DNA of 6,715 nucleotides from Bacillota bacterium (GCA_022717655.1 JAIIAN010000164.1:1-6715), one strand, 5' to 3'. Positions 1 to 6,652 are shown, counted from the stretch's first letter. A program made the numbers and translations. The notes: generated by a model not told the origin, from the sequence alone.

Positions 1-566
1 CCTCTGAAGAGGGCAGGCTGGCAGTCAATGGAATGAGCTATCAGGATAGAAGTGCAAAAAATGCGAATAGTGCGATGATTGTCAGTGTAAATCCGAATGA
101 TTTTTGCTCTCAGGATGCACTTGCTGGTGTTGCTTTTCAAAGAGATTTAGAAGAAAAAGCCTATCAATTAGGAAAGGGAAAAGTGCCGGTTCAGCTCTTT
201 GGTGATTTTATGAATCATAGAAAAAGCAGTGGATTTGGCAGTATTGACACTTGTATGAAGGGGGCTTATGAATTTGCAGACCTAAATGAATTACTTCCAG
301 AATTTTTAAGCCGTCCAATGAAAGAAAGTATTTCTTATTTTGGGCGGATTATCTCTGGGTTTTCAAGGGAAGATGCTATATTATCAGGAATTGAAAGTCG
401 AACATCTTCTCCTGTAAGGATTGTGAGAAAAGAAGACTTTCAGAGTAATGTTGAGGGAGTCTATCCTTGTGGAGAGGGTGCAGGATATGCTGGTGGCATT
501 ACATCGGCAGCGATGGATGGATTAAAAGTAGCAGAGGCAATTGTGAAAAATACAATAAATTTTTGA
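1..566 (+). CDS. FAD-dependent dehydrogenase (COG2509-like), C-terminal part, 5' end cut by window
   Basis: The reading frame is open from base 3 to the TGA at 564-566, giving 187 visible residues; the gene starts upstream of the window. The ATG at 33 is internal, because coding continues before it without a stop. The visible part matches the C-terminal region of uncharacterised NAD(P)/FAD-dependent oxidoreductases of the COG2509 type. Visible features are a SYQDRSAKNANSA stretch near the start, an ESRTSSPVRIVR block (residues about 131-142), and a closing GVYPCGEGAGYAGGITSAA segment (about 152-170), which is the typical C-terminal FAD-contacting glycine-rich turn followed by a helix. Full-length relatives are about 500-540 residues (from memory), so roughly the last third is seen. 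The N-terminal dinucleotide-binding fold lies outside the window. The substrate of this family is not established. The gene ends 90 bases before radC and is probably a separate transcription unit. Family assignment is solid; the precise reaction is unknown. Confidence 0.85.
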   Translation, partial: SEEGRLAVNGMSYQDRSAKNANSAMIVSVNPNDFCSQDALAGVAFQRDLEEKAYQLGKGKVPVQLFGDFMNHRKSSGFGSIDTCMKGAYEFADLNELLPEFLSRPMKESISYFGRIISGFSREDAILSGIESRTSSPVRIVRKEDFQSNVEGVYPCGEGAGYAGGITSAAMDGLKVAEAIVKNTINF

Positions 567-573
567 GATTCCA

Positions 574-602
574 TATACATCGTTTTTAATCTGTGATAAA
601 AT
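574..602 (+). promoter_or_regulatory. Candidate sigma-A promoter for the radC-mre cluster
   Basis: A -35-like TATACA (574-579, 4 of 6 to TTGACA) and a -10-like TAAAAT (597-602, 5 of 6 to TATAAT) are separated by exactly 17 bases. A TGTG at 592-595 sits one base before the -10, matching the TRTGN extension common in Gram-positive promoters. Transcription would start near 609, leaving a leader of about 48 bases before the radC ATG. It lies in the only sizeable intergenic gap of the window, directly before the tight gene cluster. No experimental support is visible, and AT-rich DNA gives chance matches. Confidence 0.5.
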
Positions 603-617
603 AAAGTTTGCTGAATT

Positions 618-630
618 GATACCCTGTATC
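618..630 (+). repeat. Small hairpin in the radC leader
   Basis: GATAC (618-622) and GTATC (626-630) form a perfect 5-base inverted repeat around a 3-base loop, CCT. It would lie inside the leader if transcription starts near 609. It is too short and lacks a following T-run, so it is not a convincing terminator. A function in the leader is possible but unsupported. Confidence 0.25.
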
Positions 631-656
631 TGGCTGAAGAGAGTATATGGTATCTT

Positions 657-1358
657 ATGTACAATGCAAGAAAAATGAAAGAAATTCCCGAAGAAAACCG
701 GCCGTATGAGAAATGTCTCAAATTTGGGGTCGAAGCACTGACGGATGAGGAACTGCTGGCAATTTTACTGCGCAGTGGTTCAAAGGAACATTCTGCATTA
801 GAACTTGCATATCAAGTCCTGCATTTATCAAAAGAAAATCAAGGACTGCAAAGTATTTATCATTTAAGCATACAGCAGTTGAAAAGTGTTCACGGAATTG
901 GCACAGTAAAAGCCATTCAATTAAAGTGTATGGGAGAGATTTCTAAAAGAATTGCGGTAACTGTTTCAGCAAAAGGAATCTCGTTTGACTGTCCAGCTTC
1001 GATTGCAAAATATTATATGGAACAACTGCGTCATGAAGAACAAGAGCATTTGCTTTGTATGATGCTTGACTGCAAGAATCATCGTCTTGGAGAAGAGCTT
1101 ATTTTTAAGGGAACGGTAAATGCGTCTTATGTCAGTCCAAGAGAAATCTTTTTAAGTGCAATGTCGTATCATGCAGTCGGGATTTTGCTGGTGCATAATC
1201 ATCCAAGCGGAGACCCGTCTCCAAGTCAGGCAGATATCCAAGTTACAAAAAAAATACAGACAGCTGGAGCTCTGCTTGATATACCTCTGATAGACCATAT
1301 TATTATAGGGGATTGTCAGTATATCAGTTTCCGAGAAAGGGGACTTATCGAAACATAA
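657..1358 (+). CDS. radC: RadC family JAB/MPN-domain protein (UPF0758)
   Basis: The 233-residue product has the full RadC architecture. An N-terminal region (about 7-100) contains a helix-hairpin-helix-like segment with SVHGIGTVKAIQLK at 77-90. The C-terminal JAB/MPN metalloprotease-like domain carries the conserved KGTVNASYVSPREIF block (151-165) and the JAMM signature H180-N-H182-P-S-G-D, ending at D193, so all predicted metal ligands are present. The length is usual for the family. The original link to RadC-dependent DNA repair was later withdrawn, and the family's biochemical role is unsettled. The start is uncertain. ATG 657 has only a weak GAAGAGAG (636-643) 13 bases upstream. ATG 675 would give MKEIPEENRPYEK, which matches the usual N-terminus better but has no clear ribosome binding site. 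The stop is 16 bases before mreB. This placement beside mre genes is common in Firmicutes. Confidence 0.93.
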   Translation: MYNARKMKEIPEENRPYEKCLKFGVEALTDEELLAILLRSGSKEHSALELAYQVLHLSKENQGLQSIYHLSIQQLKSVHGIGTVKAIQLKCMGEISKRIAVTVSAKGISFDCPASIAKYYMEQLRHEEQEHLLCMMLDCKNHRLGEELIFKGTVNASYVSPREIFLSAMSYHAVGILLVHNHPSGDPSPSQADIQVTKKIQTAGALLDIPLIDHIIIGDCQYISFRERGLIET

Positions 1359-1374
1359 AAAAGGGGAGCAGAAC

Positions 1375-2364
1375 ATGCCACTTTACAAAACATTTGGTGT
1401 AGATTTAGGAACCAGTATGATTAAAATCTATTCTGCACAGAATGATTCAATTCTAAAAGAAAAGAATATGATTGCAATTCGCAATGAAAATCAAATTCTG
1501 GCTTCCGGCAATGAAGCATATAAAATCTACGAGAAAAACCCATCGAATGTATCCGTTATTGAACCTATGGCTTATGGAAAAATTGCAGATATCAACCGTA
1601 CAGAAATCGTCCTGCAGTCTTTGCTGAAAAAGGCAGGCGCACAGGAACTGTTTGGAAATGCAGTCTATCTTGCAGTGCCTACAGATTTGTCAGAAATCGA
1701 AAAGAGAGCTTATTATACAATCGGAAATTCCAAGAGAAAAAATAAAGTTTATATGATTGAAAAGCCGATTGCAGATGCGGTGTCTCTGGGACTTCCGATT
1801 AATCATACAAGCGGAAGTATGATTGTAAATATCGGTGCACAAAGTACTGAAATTTCAATTATCGAAAAAGGAAGAGTTGTCATCAGTAAAATGGTTGAAG
1901 TTGGAGGAAAACAACTAAATGAGGCCATTATCAGTATGGTAAGAAGAAACTGCAATTTAAATATTGGAGAACGTTCGGCTGCCAGACTGAAGCTGTCACT
2001 TTCTTATCTGAAAGATGACCCGCAGGAAGCAAGAAAAGTAGTGGGAGTGGACTGGATTACGGGTCTGCCACAGGCGGGAGTGATTACTTCGGATATGGTA
2101 AATGAAGCGATTGAAGAACCGTTTTTGAAAATCTGTGAAGAAATCAGATTCTTTTTAGACCGTATTCCTCCACAAATCTATTCAAACATAGCAGATGAGG
2201 GTGTATTTTTAATTGGTGGAACGACAAAAATTCCAGGAGTTGGCTGGTTTATCAGTCAGGAAGTAAGAATACGAGTTCGTCTTTCTAAGTTTTATGATTT
2301 ATGCACAATATGCGGAATTAAAGAAATTATAGGGAACAAAACACTCTGGAAATGGGTAAAATAG
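1375..2364 (+). CDS. mreB: MreB-like bacterial actin with altered ATPase site
   Basis: The 329-residue product aligns along its whole length with MreB, the membrane-associated actin that organises lateral-wall synthesis with MreC, MreD, RodA and PBP2. The phosphate-1 loop GVDLGTSMIKIY (8-19) is intact. An ELFG at 91-94 falls where hydrophobic residues of other MreBs insert into the membrane. The second nucleotide loop FLIGGTTKIPG is at 278-288. Key positions differ from standard MreB. The usual EEPMAAAIGAG reads EKPIADAVSLG (129-139), putting Lys130 where the catalytic Glu sits. The usual VVDIGGGTTE reads IVNIGAQSTE (150-159), changing Asp to Asn152 and the glycine loop to GAQS. The protein is not truncated. 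A strong AGGGGAG (1362-1368) lies 6 bases before ATG. It is probably a divergent, weakly or non-hydrolysing MreB paralogue, and a canonical copy may exist elsewhere. The family is certain; the loss of activity is inferred. Confidence 0.9.
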   Translation: MPLYKTFGVDLGTSMIKIYSAQNDSILKEKNMIAIRNENQILASGNEAYKIYEKNPSNVSVIEPMAYGKIADINRTEIVLQSLLKKAGAQELFGNAVYLAVPTDLSEIEKRAYYTIGNSKRKNKVYMIEKPIADAVSLGLPINHTSGSMIVNIGAQSTEISIIEKGRVVISKMVEVGGKQLNEAIISMVRRNCNLNIGERSAARLKLSLSYLKDDPQEARKVVGVDWITGLPQAGVITSDMVNEAIEEPFLKICEEIRFFLDRIPPQIYSNIADEGVFLIGGTTKIPGVGWFISQEVRIRVRLSKFYDLCTICGIKEIIGNKTLWKWVK

Positions 2365-2380
2365 GAACTGAGGTTGTACA

Positions 2381-3241
2381 ATGAAAAAAAAGCGCAATTG
2401 GAATTTGAAAAGTAAACACATTCTCGTAATTATGGTTGTTGTCTGTGTTGGACTGATGCTGCTTACATTTGCGGCAAAGTTTCCGGCACAGCCAGTGCGA
2501 ACAACAGCGGGTTATGCAATTGTACCTTTTCAAAATGGATTGAATAAGGTAGGAAATGCTTTGGATGGATTTACAGAAGGATTCCGAAGCAAGAAAAAAC
2601 TGATTGAAGAGAATAAAGCATTACAAAGTAAGGTAGATGACCTTACCGCAGAAAACAGCAGACTGACACAAAATGTAAGTGAGCTTGCAAGACTGCAGGA
2701 ACTGTATCAGTTAGACCAGCAGTATAATGAATATGATAAGATTGCTGCAGAAGTAATCGCAAAAAATTCAGGAAACTGGTACTCCACGTTTACCATTAAC
2801 CGTGGAAGCGAAGATGGAATTTTAGTGGACCAGAATGTAATTGCAGGAAGTGGTCTGGTAGGAATTGTAACGGAAGTCGGAGCACACTGGGCTACCGTCC
2901 GCTCGATTATTGATGATTCGAGCAATGTAAGTGCAATGACAGTAAGCACGTCTGCAAATTGTGTTGTGTGTGGTGATTTGAGACTGATGGATGAAGGCAA
3001 ACTACAGTTTATTCATTTAAAAGATGATGAAGATAAAATTCAGGAAGGCGAAAAAATCGTAACATCTGCAGTCAGTGATAAATTCCTGAAAGGAATTCTG
3101 ATTGGTTATGTCAGTGAAATTGAAGAAGACCCAAATAATTTAACAAAAACCGGAACATTAACGCCGGCGGTGGACTTTGAACATTTACAGGAAGTACTGG
3201 TAATTAAAGAGTTAAAACAGCAGAAGGAGGAAGATAAATGA
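2381..3241 (+). CDS. mreC: Rod shape-determining protein MreC
   Basis: The 286-residue single-pass membrane protein has the standard MreC layout. A short basic cytoplasmic tail (1-12, with Lys/Arg) is followed by one membrane segment (about 13-31). Next come a linker, a coiled coil (about 70-114) with regular Leu/Val spacing, and an extracytoplasmic beta-rich domain (about 121-277). Conserved landmarks include SGNWYSTFTINRGSEDGI (130-147), GLVGIVTEVG (158-167) and, near the end, KIVTSAVSDKFLKGILIGYV (225-244). MreC dimers bridge the cytoskeleton and the PBP2-RodA synthase. The length is normal and no frameshift is seen. The start is fixed by GAGGT (2370-2374) 6 bases before ATG, 16 bases after the mreB stop. 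The stop overlaps the mreD start as ATGA, suggesting translational coupling. The C-terminal tail is charged (KELKQQKEEDK). Identity is secure. Confidence 0.95.
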   Translation: MKKKRNWNLKSKHILVIMVVVCVGLMLLTFAAKFPAQPVRTTAGYAIVPFQNGLNKVGNALDGFTEGFRSKKKLIEENKALQSKVDDLTAENSRLTQNVSELARLQELYQLDQQYNEYDKIAAEVIAKNSGNWYSTFTINRGSEDGILVDQNVIAGSGLVGIVTEVGAHWATVRSIIDDSSNVSAMTVSTSANCVVCGDLRLMDEGKLQFIHLKDDEDKIQEGEKIVTSAVSDKFLKGILIGYVSEIEEDPNNLTKTGTLTPAVDFEHLQEVLVIKELKQQKEEDK

Positions 3242-3771
3242 GAATACGCAGAAAACTAGTTCTGTTTCTTCTGCTTCTGATTTGTTTTATTTTTCAGGGA
3301 ACATTATTGAGAGTCATTGCAATCGGCTCAATTTCTCCCAATTTGATTCTGATTTTTGTAGTTTCTTTTGGATTTATGAGAGGGAAAAAATCCGGAATCT
3401 GGACGGGATTTATCTGTGGACTGTGTTGTGATTTGCTTGGAGATGGAATCCTTGGTTATTACGCACTCATTTATTTATTCATCGGATTTGGAGCCGGCTG
3501 CTGCTGTAAGCTCTTTTACGATGATGAACTTCGAGTACCGGTGCTTATCGTTGCAGTCTGTGACCTGGTTTATGGAGGACTGGTATATGTACTGGGATTT
3601 CTGCTTCATGGACGAATCCAGTTCTTTTACTATTTTTCCCGAATGATGGTACCGGAAATGATTTATACAGTACTGTTAACTGCAATTTTGTATAAAGTCT
3701 TTTTAAAGATAAATAAGAAGCTGACAGAGCTGGAGATGAAGGAGCGAGATTCCATTTGGTTAAGAAAATAA
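3238..3771 (+). CDS. mreD: Rod shape-determining membrane protein MreD
   Basis: The 177-residue, very hydrophobic product has about five to six membrane segments (roughly 7-27, 32-48, 52-68, 72-92, 100-122 and 138-157). It carries the MreD-type region beginning ISPNLILIFVVSFGFMRGK (32-50), then a glycine-rich segment with CDLLGDGILGYYA (64-76). MreD is the integral membrane partner of MreC in the elongasome, without known enzymatic activity. The length is typical (about 160-180). The ATG shares the ATGA with the mreC stop, and a near-perfect AGGAGG (3225-3230) sits 7 bases upstream, so the start is well supported. The last 16 bases overlap the next gene. Cysteines are frequent in the second and third loops (60, 63, 64, 88-90), which is notable but not known to be functional. 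Assignment rests on topology, sequence landmarks and position between mreC and PBP2. Confidence 0.92.
   Translation: MRIRRKLVLFLLLLICFIFQGTLLRVIAIGSISPNLILIFVVSFGFMRGKKSGIWTGFICGLCCDLLGDGILGYYALIYLFIGFGAGCCCKLFYDDELRVPVLIVAVCDLVYGGLVYVLGFLLHGRIQFFYYFSRMMVPEMIYTVLLTAILYKVFLKINKKLTELEMKERDSIWLRK
3739..3758 (+). promoter_or_regulatory. Ribosome binding site and TTG start of the PBP2 gene, inside mreD
   Basis: AAGGAG at 3739-3744 lies 11 bases before TTG (3756-3758), all within the mreD coding sequence. There is no in-frame ATG before codon 27, and that codon falls inside the membrane segment, so it would destroy the anchor. TTG is therefore the best-supported start. It gives a short basic N-terminus followed directly by the membrane helix, as expected for a class B PBP. 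Confidence 0.75.
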
Positions 3772-6641
3772 AAAAAATACTTAGTAAATTATGCATAAAA
3801 AGAACAACGGTATTATTTATTGTTTTTGCAGTAATGTTTTTTATTTTACTGCAGCGTCTGTTCACTCTTCAGATTATTAAGGGTGAAGAATATGCGACAA
3901 ATTTTAATCTGACAACAACAAAGACAAGAACAATTAAGAGTACAAGAGGAAATATCCGTGACCGAAACGGTGAACTGCTTGCACATAATCAGCTGGCCTA
4001 TTCTATTATTATAGAGGATAATGGAACGTATGATTCCACCCGTGAGAAAAATCTTACGTTGAATCATGTGGCTTATGAAATTTTAAAGATTCTGGAAGAA
4101 AATGGAGAATCTGTAGATGTTACTTTCCATATCACATTAGATGAAAATGGAGAGTATGCATTTGATACTACAGACTTTACCTTAGACCGTTTTAAGGCGG
4201 ATGTTTATGGACAGGCTAAGATTGATGACCTTTCTAAAAAAGAAAAAAAGGCATCGGCATCCAAGATGATAGAAGATTTGTCTCAGGCAGACCGTTATGG
4301 ACTTGTAAATAAAAAGAATCCATATACAAAAGAAGAATTAAAAGAGTATGGACTGCCGGAAAGTTTTACAAAAGAAGAGACTTTGGATATCATTAAAATC
4401 CGTTATGCACTTGCTGCAAACAGTTTCCAGAAATACATGCCGGCAACAGTTGCGACAAATGTAAGTGAAACAACGATGGCAGCAATTATGGAGAAAAAGG
4501 ACCAGCTTCAGGGCGTGGATATTCAGGAAGATTCCATTCGAGTTTATGAGGACAGTGAGGCATTTGCACCGGTTATTGGTTATACTGGAAAGGCTTCATC
4601 CGAAGAATTAGATGAACTTAAGAAAGAAAATCCGAATTATTCTTCTGACGCAGTAATTGGTAAAACCGGTATGGAACAATACATGGAATTACAATTACAG
4701 GGAACAGATGGAGAAGAAAAATTAAGTGTAGATAATCTCGGAAAAGTATTAAAGATTGATGAGGCTTCTAAGAAAGAACCGGTATCTGGAAATGATGTCT
4801 ATCTTACGATTGATAAAAATCTTCAAAAAGCGGCTTATCAGATTTTGGAACAGAAAATTGCAGGTATCCTGGCAAGTAATATTGTAGCCGGAAAGACATT
4901 TGATAAAACGGGGCTGGATTCAAGTGAAATCCGGATTCCGATTTATGACGTCTATAATGCATTGATTGAAAACAGTGTGATTGATATCAGTCATTTTAAG
5001 GAAGAGGATGCTTCTGAAACGGAGAAAGCGATTTACAGTGTATTTACACAAAAGCAGAGTGAAGTGTTTGACTCTGTAAAAGCAGAACTCACCGCTTCTA
5101 ATTCGGAAGCATTTGATAAACTGCCACAGGAGATGCAGGATTATCAAAGCTATATTGTAAATGATTTCCTGATTAATAAAAAAGGAATCCTGTCATTAGA
5201 TGCAATCGATGCTTCGGATGCAAATTATATTGCATGGAGTAAAGACCACTCTATCAGCTTAAAAGAATTCCTTACTTATGCAGTCAGCCAGAACTGGATT
5301 GATATTTCACAATTTTACGCAGAAGAAGAATATTTAGATTCCACTGAAGTATATGATGCACTGTCCGATTATCTGACAGAGTCTTTAACAACAGATAGTG
5401 GATTTTCAAAAATTATCTACAAATATATGCTGCAAAGCGATTTGATTTCCGGTACACAGCTTTGTCTGGTGTTATATGACCAGGGTGTGTTAGAAGCGGA
5501 TGATGCGACTTATTCAGCACTTCAGGCGGGACAGAAAAGTTCTTATGATTTTATGTTAGACAAAATCAACAGTTTGGAAATTACACCGGCACAGCTTGCA
5601 TTAGACCCGTGTTCCGGTTCTATGGTTGTGACAAACGTAAAAACCGGAGAAATACTGGCATGTGTTACTTATCCAGGTTATGATAACAATCGTCTGGCAA
5701 ATCAGATGGATACCGATTATTATTCAAAATTGTCCTCTGATTTATCAAGACCATTCTATAATAAGGCAACACAGCAGAAAACAGCACCTGGTTCTACTTT
5801 TAAACTTGTGACCGCTCTTGCAGGAATGGAAGAAGGCATTGCCACAAGTGATTATTATGTCAATTGTACTGGTTCGTTTACCAGAATTTCACCGGCAATT
5901 AACTGTTGGTATCATGCTGGTCATGGAACACTTGGAATTAAGGGTGCAATTAAAAATTCTTGTAACGTATTTTTCAATCAGCTTACTTATGAAATGGGAA
6001 AAGATAAGAATGGAGAATTTTCTGATTCCATTGGTCTTAGTAAACTGCAAAAATATGCAAAAATGTTCCAGTTAGATAAGGCCTCTGGAATTGAACTTCC
6101 AGAAGCAGAGCCGGAGGTAACAGATGAGGCAGCAATCGCTTCTTCTATTGGACAGGGAACAAATAACTATACGACTTCTCAGCTTGCCCGTTATGCGACC
6201 ACAATCGCAAGCCGTGGAACAAGCTATTCGATTTCTTTGCTGGATAAGGTGACTGATTCTCAGGGAAATCTGGTTGAAGATTATACACCGAAAATTATTA
6301 ACCAGATGGATGTTTCCGATTCTGAGTGGGATATCATTCATAATGGTATGAGAGAAGTGGTAGAAAACAATGCAGCATTTGATGATTTGGATTATGCGGT
6401 ATCCGGAAAGACAGGTACTGCTGAAAATACAGGACATCCAAGTCATGGTTTATTTATTGGATTTACTCCATCCGATGACCCTGAAATTGCAATGGCAGTG
6501 CGTATTGCAAATGGATACAGTTCGACAAATGCAGCAGCAGTTGCAAAAGACGTCATTAAATATGAATATAATCTTGTAGATGAATCACAGTTGTTAAGCG
6601 GAACAGCTACTTCTGGAGAAAGCACAGCGCAGACAGACTAA
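3756..6641 (+). CDS. mrdA: Class B penicillin-binding protein 2, oversized transpeptidase of the elongasome
   Basis: The 961-residue D,D-transpeptidase cross-links new lateral-wall peptidoglycan with RodA and MreBCD. It has a basic N-terminus and one membrane helix (about 17-41). The pedestal domain begins at STRGNIRDRNGELLA (62-76) and includes VIGYTG (273-278) and IGKTGMEQYMELQLQG (301-316). The transpeptidase domain starts near DVYLTID (347-353). All three active-site motifs are present: S680-T-F-K683, S735-C-N737 and K885-T-G887, so it should be active and bind beta-lactams. It is far longer than E. coli PBP2 (633). Most of the excess is an insertion at about 375-612, between LTIDKNLQKAAYQILEQ and GSMVVTNVKTGEILA. 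Cys704, Cys717, His723 and Cys736 could bind zinc. The tail after about 945 is rich in Ser/Thr and probably disordered. Translation starts at TTG, overlapping mreD by 16 bases. A SpoVD-like or cell-division PBP is less likely, given the mre context and no visible PASTA domain. Confidence 0.92.
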   Translation: MVKKIKKILSKLCIKRTTVLFIVFAVMFFILLQRLFTLQIIKGEEYATNFNLTTTKTRTIKSTRGNIRDRNGELLAHNQLAYSIIIEDNGTYDSTREKNLTLNHVAYEILKILEENGESVDVTFHITLDENGEYAFDTTDFTLDRFKADVYGQAKIDDLSKKEKKASASKMIEDLSQADRYGLVNKKNPYTKEELKEYGLPESFTKEETLDIIKIRYALAANSFQKYMPATVATNVSETTMAAIMEKKDQLQGVDIQEDSIRVYEDSEAFAPVIGYTGKASSEELDELKKENPNYSSDAVIGKTGMEQYMELQLQGTDGEEKLSVDNLGKVLKIDEASKKEPVSGNDVYLTIDKNLQKAAYQILEQKIAGILASNIVAGKTFDKTGLDSSEIRIPIYDVYNALIENSVIDISHFKEEDASETEKAIYSVFTQKQSEVFDSVKAELTASNSEAFDKLPQEMQDYQSYIVNDFLINKKGILSLDAIDASDANYIAWSKDHSISLKEFLTYAVSQNWIDISQFYAEEEYLDSTEVYDALSDYLTESLTTDSGFSKIIYKYMLQSDLISGTQLCLVLYDQGVLEADDATYSALQAGQKSSYDFMLDKINSLEITPAQLALDPCSGSMVVTNVKTGEILACVTYPGYDNNRLANQMDTDYYSKLSSDLSRPFYNKATQQKTAPGSTFKLVTALAGMEEGIATSDYYVNCTGSFTRISPAINCWYHAGHGTLGIKGAIKNSCNVFFNQLTYEMGKDKNGEFSDSIGLSKLQKYAKMFQLDKASGIELPEAEPEVTDEAAIASSIGQGTNNYTTSQLARYATTIASRGTSYSISLLDKVTDSQGNLVEDYTPKIINQMDVSDSEWDIIHNGMREVVENNAAFDDLDYAVSGKTGTAENTGHPSHGLFIGFTPSDDPEIAMAVRIANGYSSTNAAAVAKDVIKYEYNLVDESQLLSGTATSGESTAQTD
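4878..5591 (+). other. Insertion domain of about 240 residues within the PBP2 transpeptidase region
   Basis: Residues about 375-612 separate two stretches that are nearly adjacent in ordinary PBP2 proteins: the LTID..LQ strand/helix start and the VV-x-x-x-x-TG-E-I-L-A strand. The segment is acidic and predicted by eye to be mainly helical. It stays in frame and its codon use resembles the flanks. It contains a recurring pattern, seen as ENSVIDISHF at 405-414 and QNWIDISQF at 512-520, with a weaker third copy near YDQGVLEADDATYSAL. It lies outside the membrane. I do not recognise a named domain. It could be a protein-protein docking module for other wall or envelope proteins, but that is inference. 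Confidence 0.7.
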
Positions 6642-6652
6642 ACGATTCTATT

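Larger units (their letters stand above)
566..655. repeat. Imperfect inverted repeat bracketing the radC upstream gap
   Basis: AGATTCCATATAC at 566-578 and GTATATGGTATCT at 643-655 are inverted copies of each other, with 12 of 13 positions complementary and 64 bases between the arms. The left arm begins at the last base of the upstream stop codon and overlaps the proposed -35. The right arm ends one base before the radC ATG. A read-through transcript could fold the arms together and cover the radC initiation region. Alternatively they could be two half-sites for a DNA-binding protein. No T-tract follows, so it does not look like an intrinsic terminator. Confidence 0.45.

Noticed and set aside
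618..630. Intrinsic terminator for the upstream FAD-dehydrogenase gene
   Set aside because: The stem is only 5 bases, is AT-rich and has no T-tract after it, so no convincing terminator is seen in the gap.
461..721. Open frame on the - strand across the radC upstream gap
   Set aside because: Most of it is antisense to the FAD-dehydrogenase C-terminus and the radC start. It has no recognisable domain and no supporting initiation signals.
1375..2364. FtsA, ParM or DnaK-type protein instead of MreB
   Set aside because: The length, the GVDLGT start, the IEKPIADAVSLGLP and LIGGTTKIPG blocks and the flanking mreC and mreD all fit MreB. There is no FtsA 1C domain or Hsp70 substrate domain.
2384..2391. 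Runs of eight A (also at 3770-3777) as programmed slippage sites
   Set aside because: Both encode N-terminal lysine-rich stretches in an AT-rich genome. The frames continue normally and no alternative product is evident.
4662..4670. A second KTG triad in PBP2 (K303-T-G305)
   Set aside because: It lies in the pedestal domain within the conserved IGKTGMEQYME segment, far before the catalytic serine. The true KTG is at 885-887.
6072..6446. 124-codon open frame on the - strand inside the PBP2 gene
   Set aside because: It is fully antisense to the conserved transpeptidase region, including the approach to the KTG motif. The translation is low-complexity and Cys/Ile-rich with no family resemblance, so it is a shadow frame.
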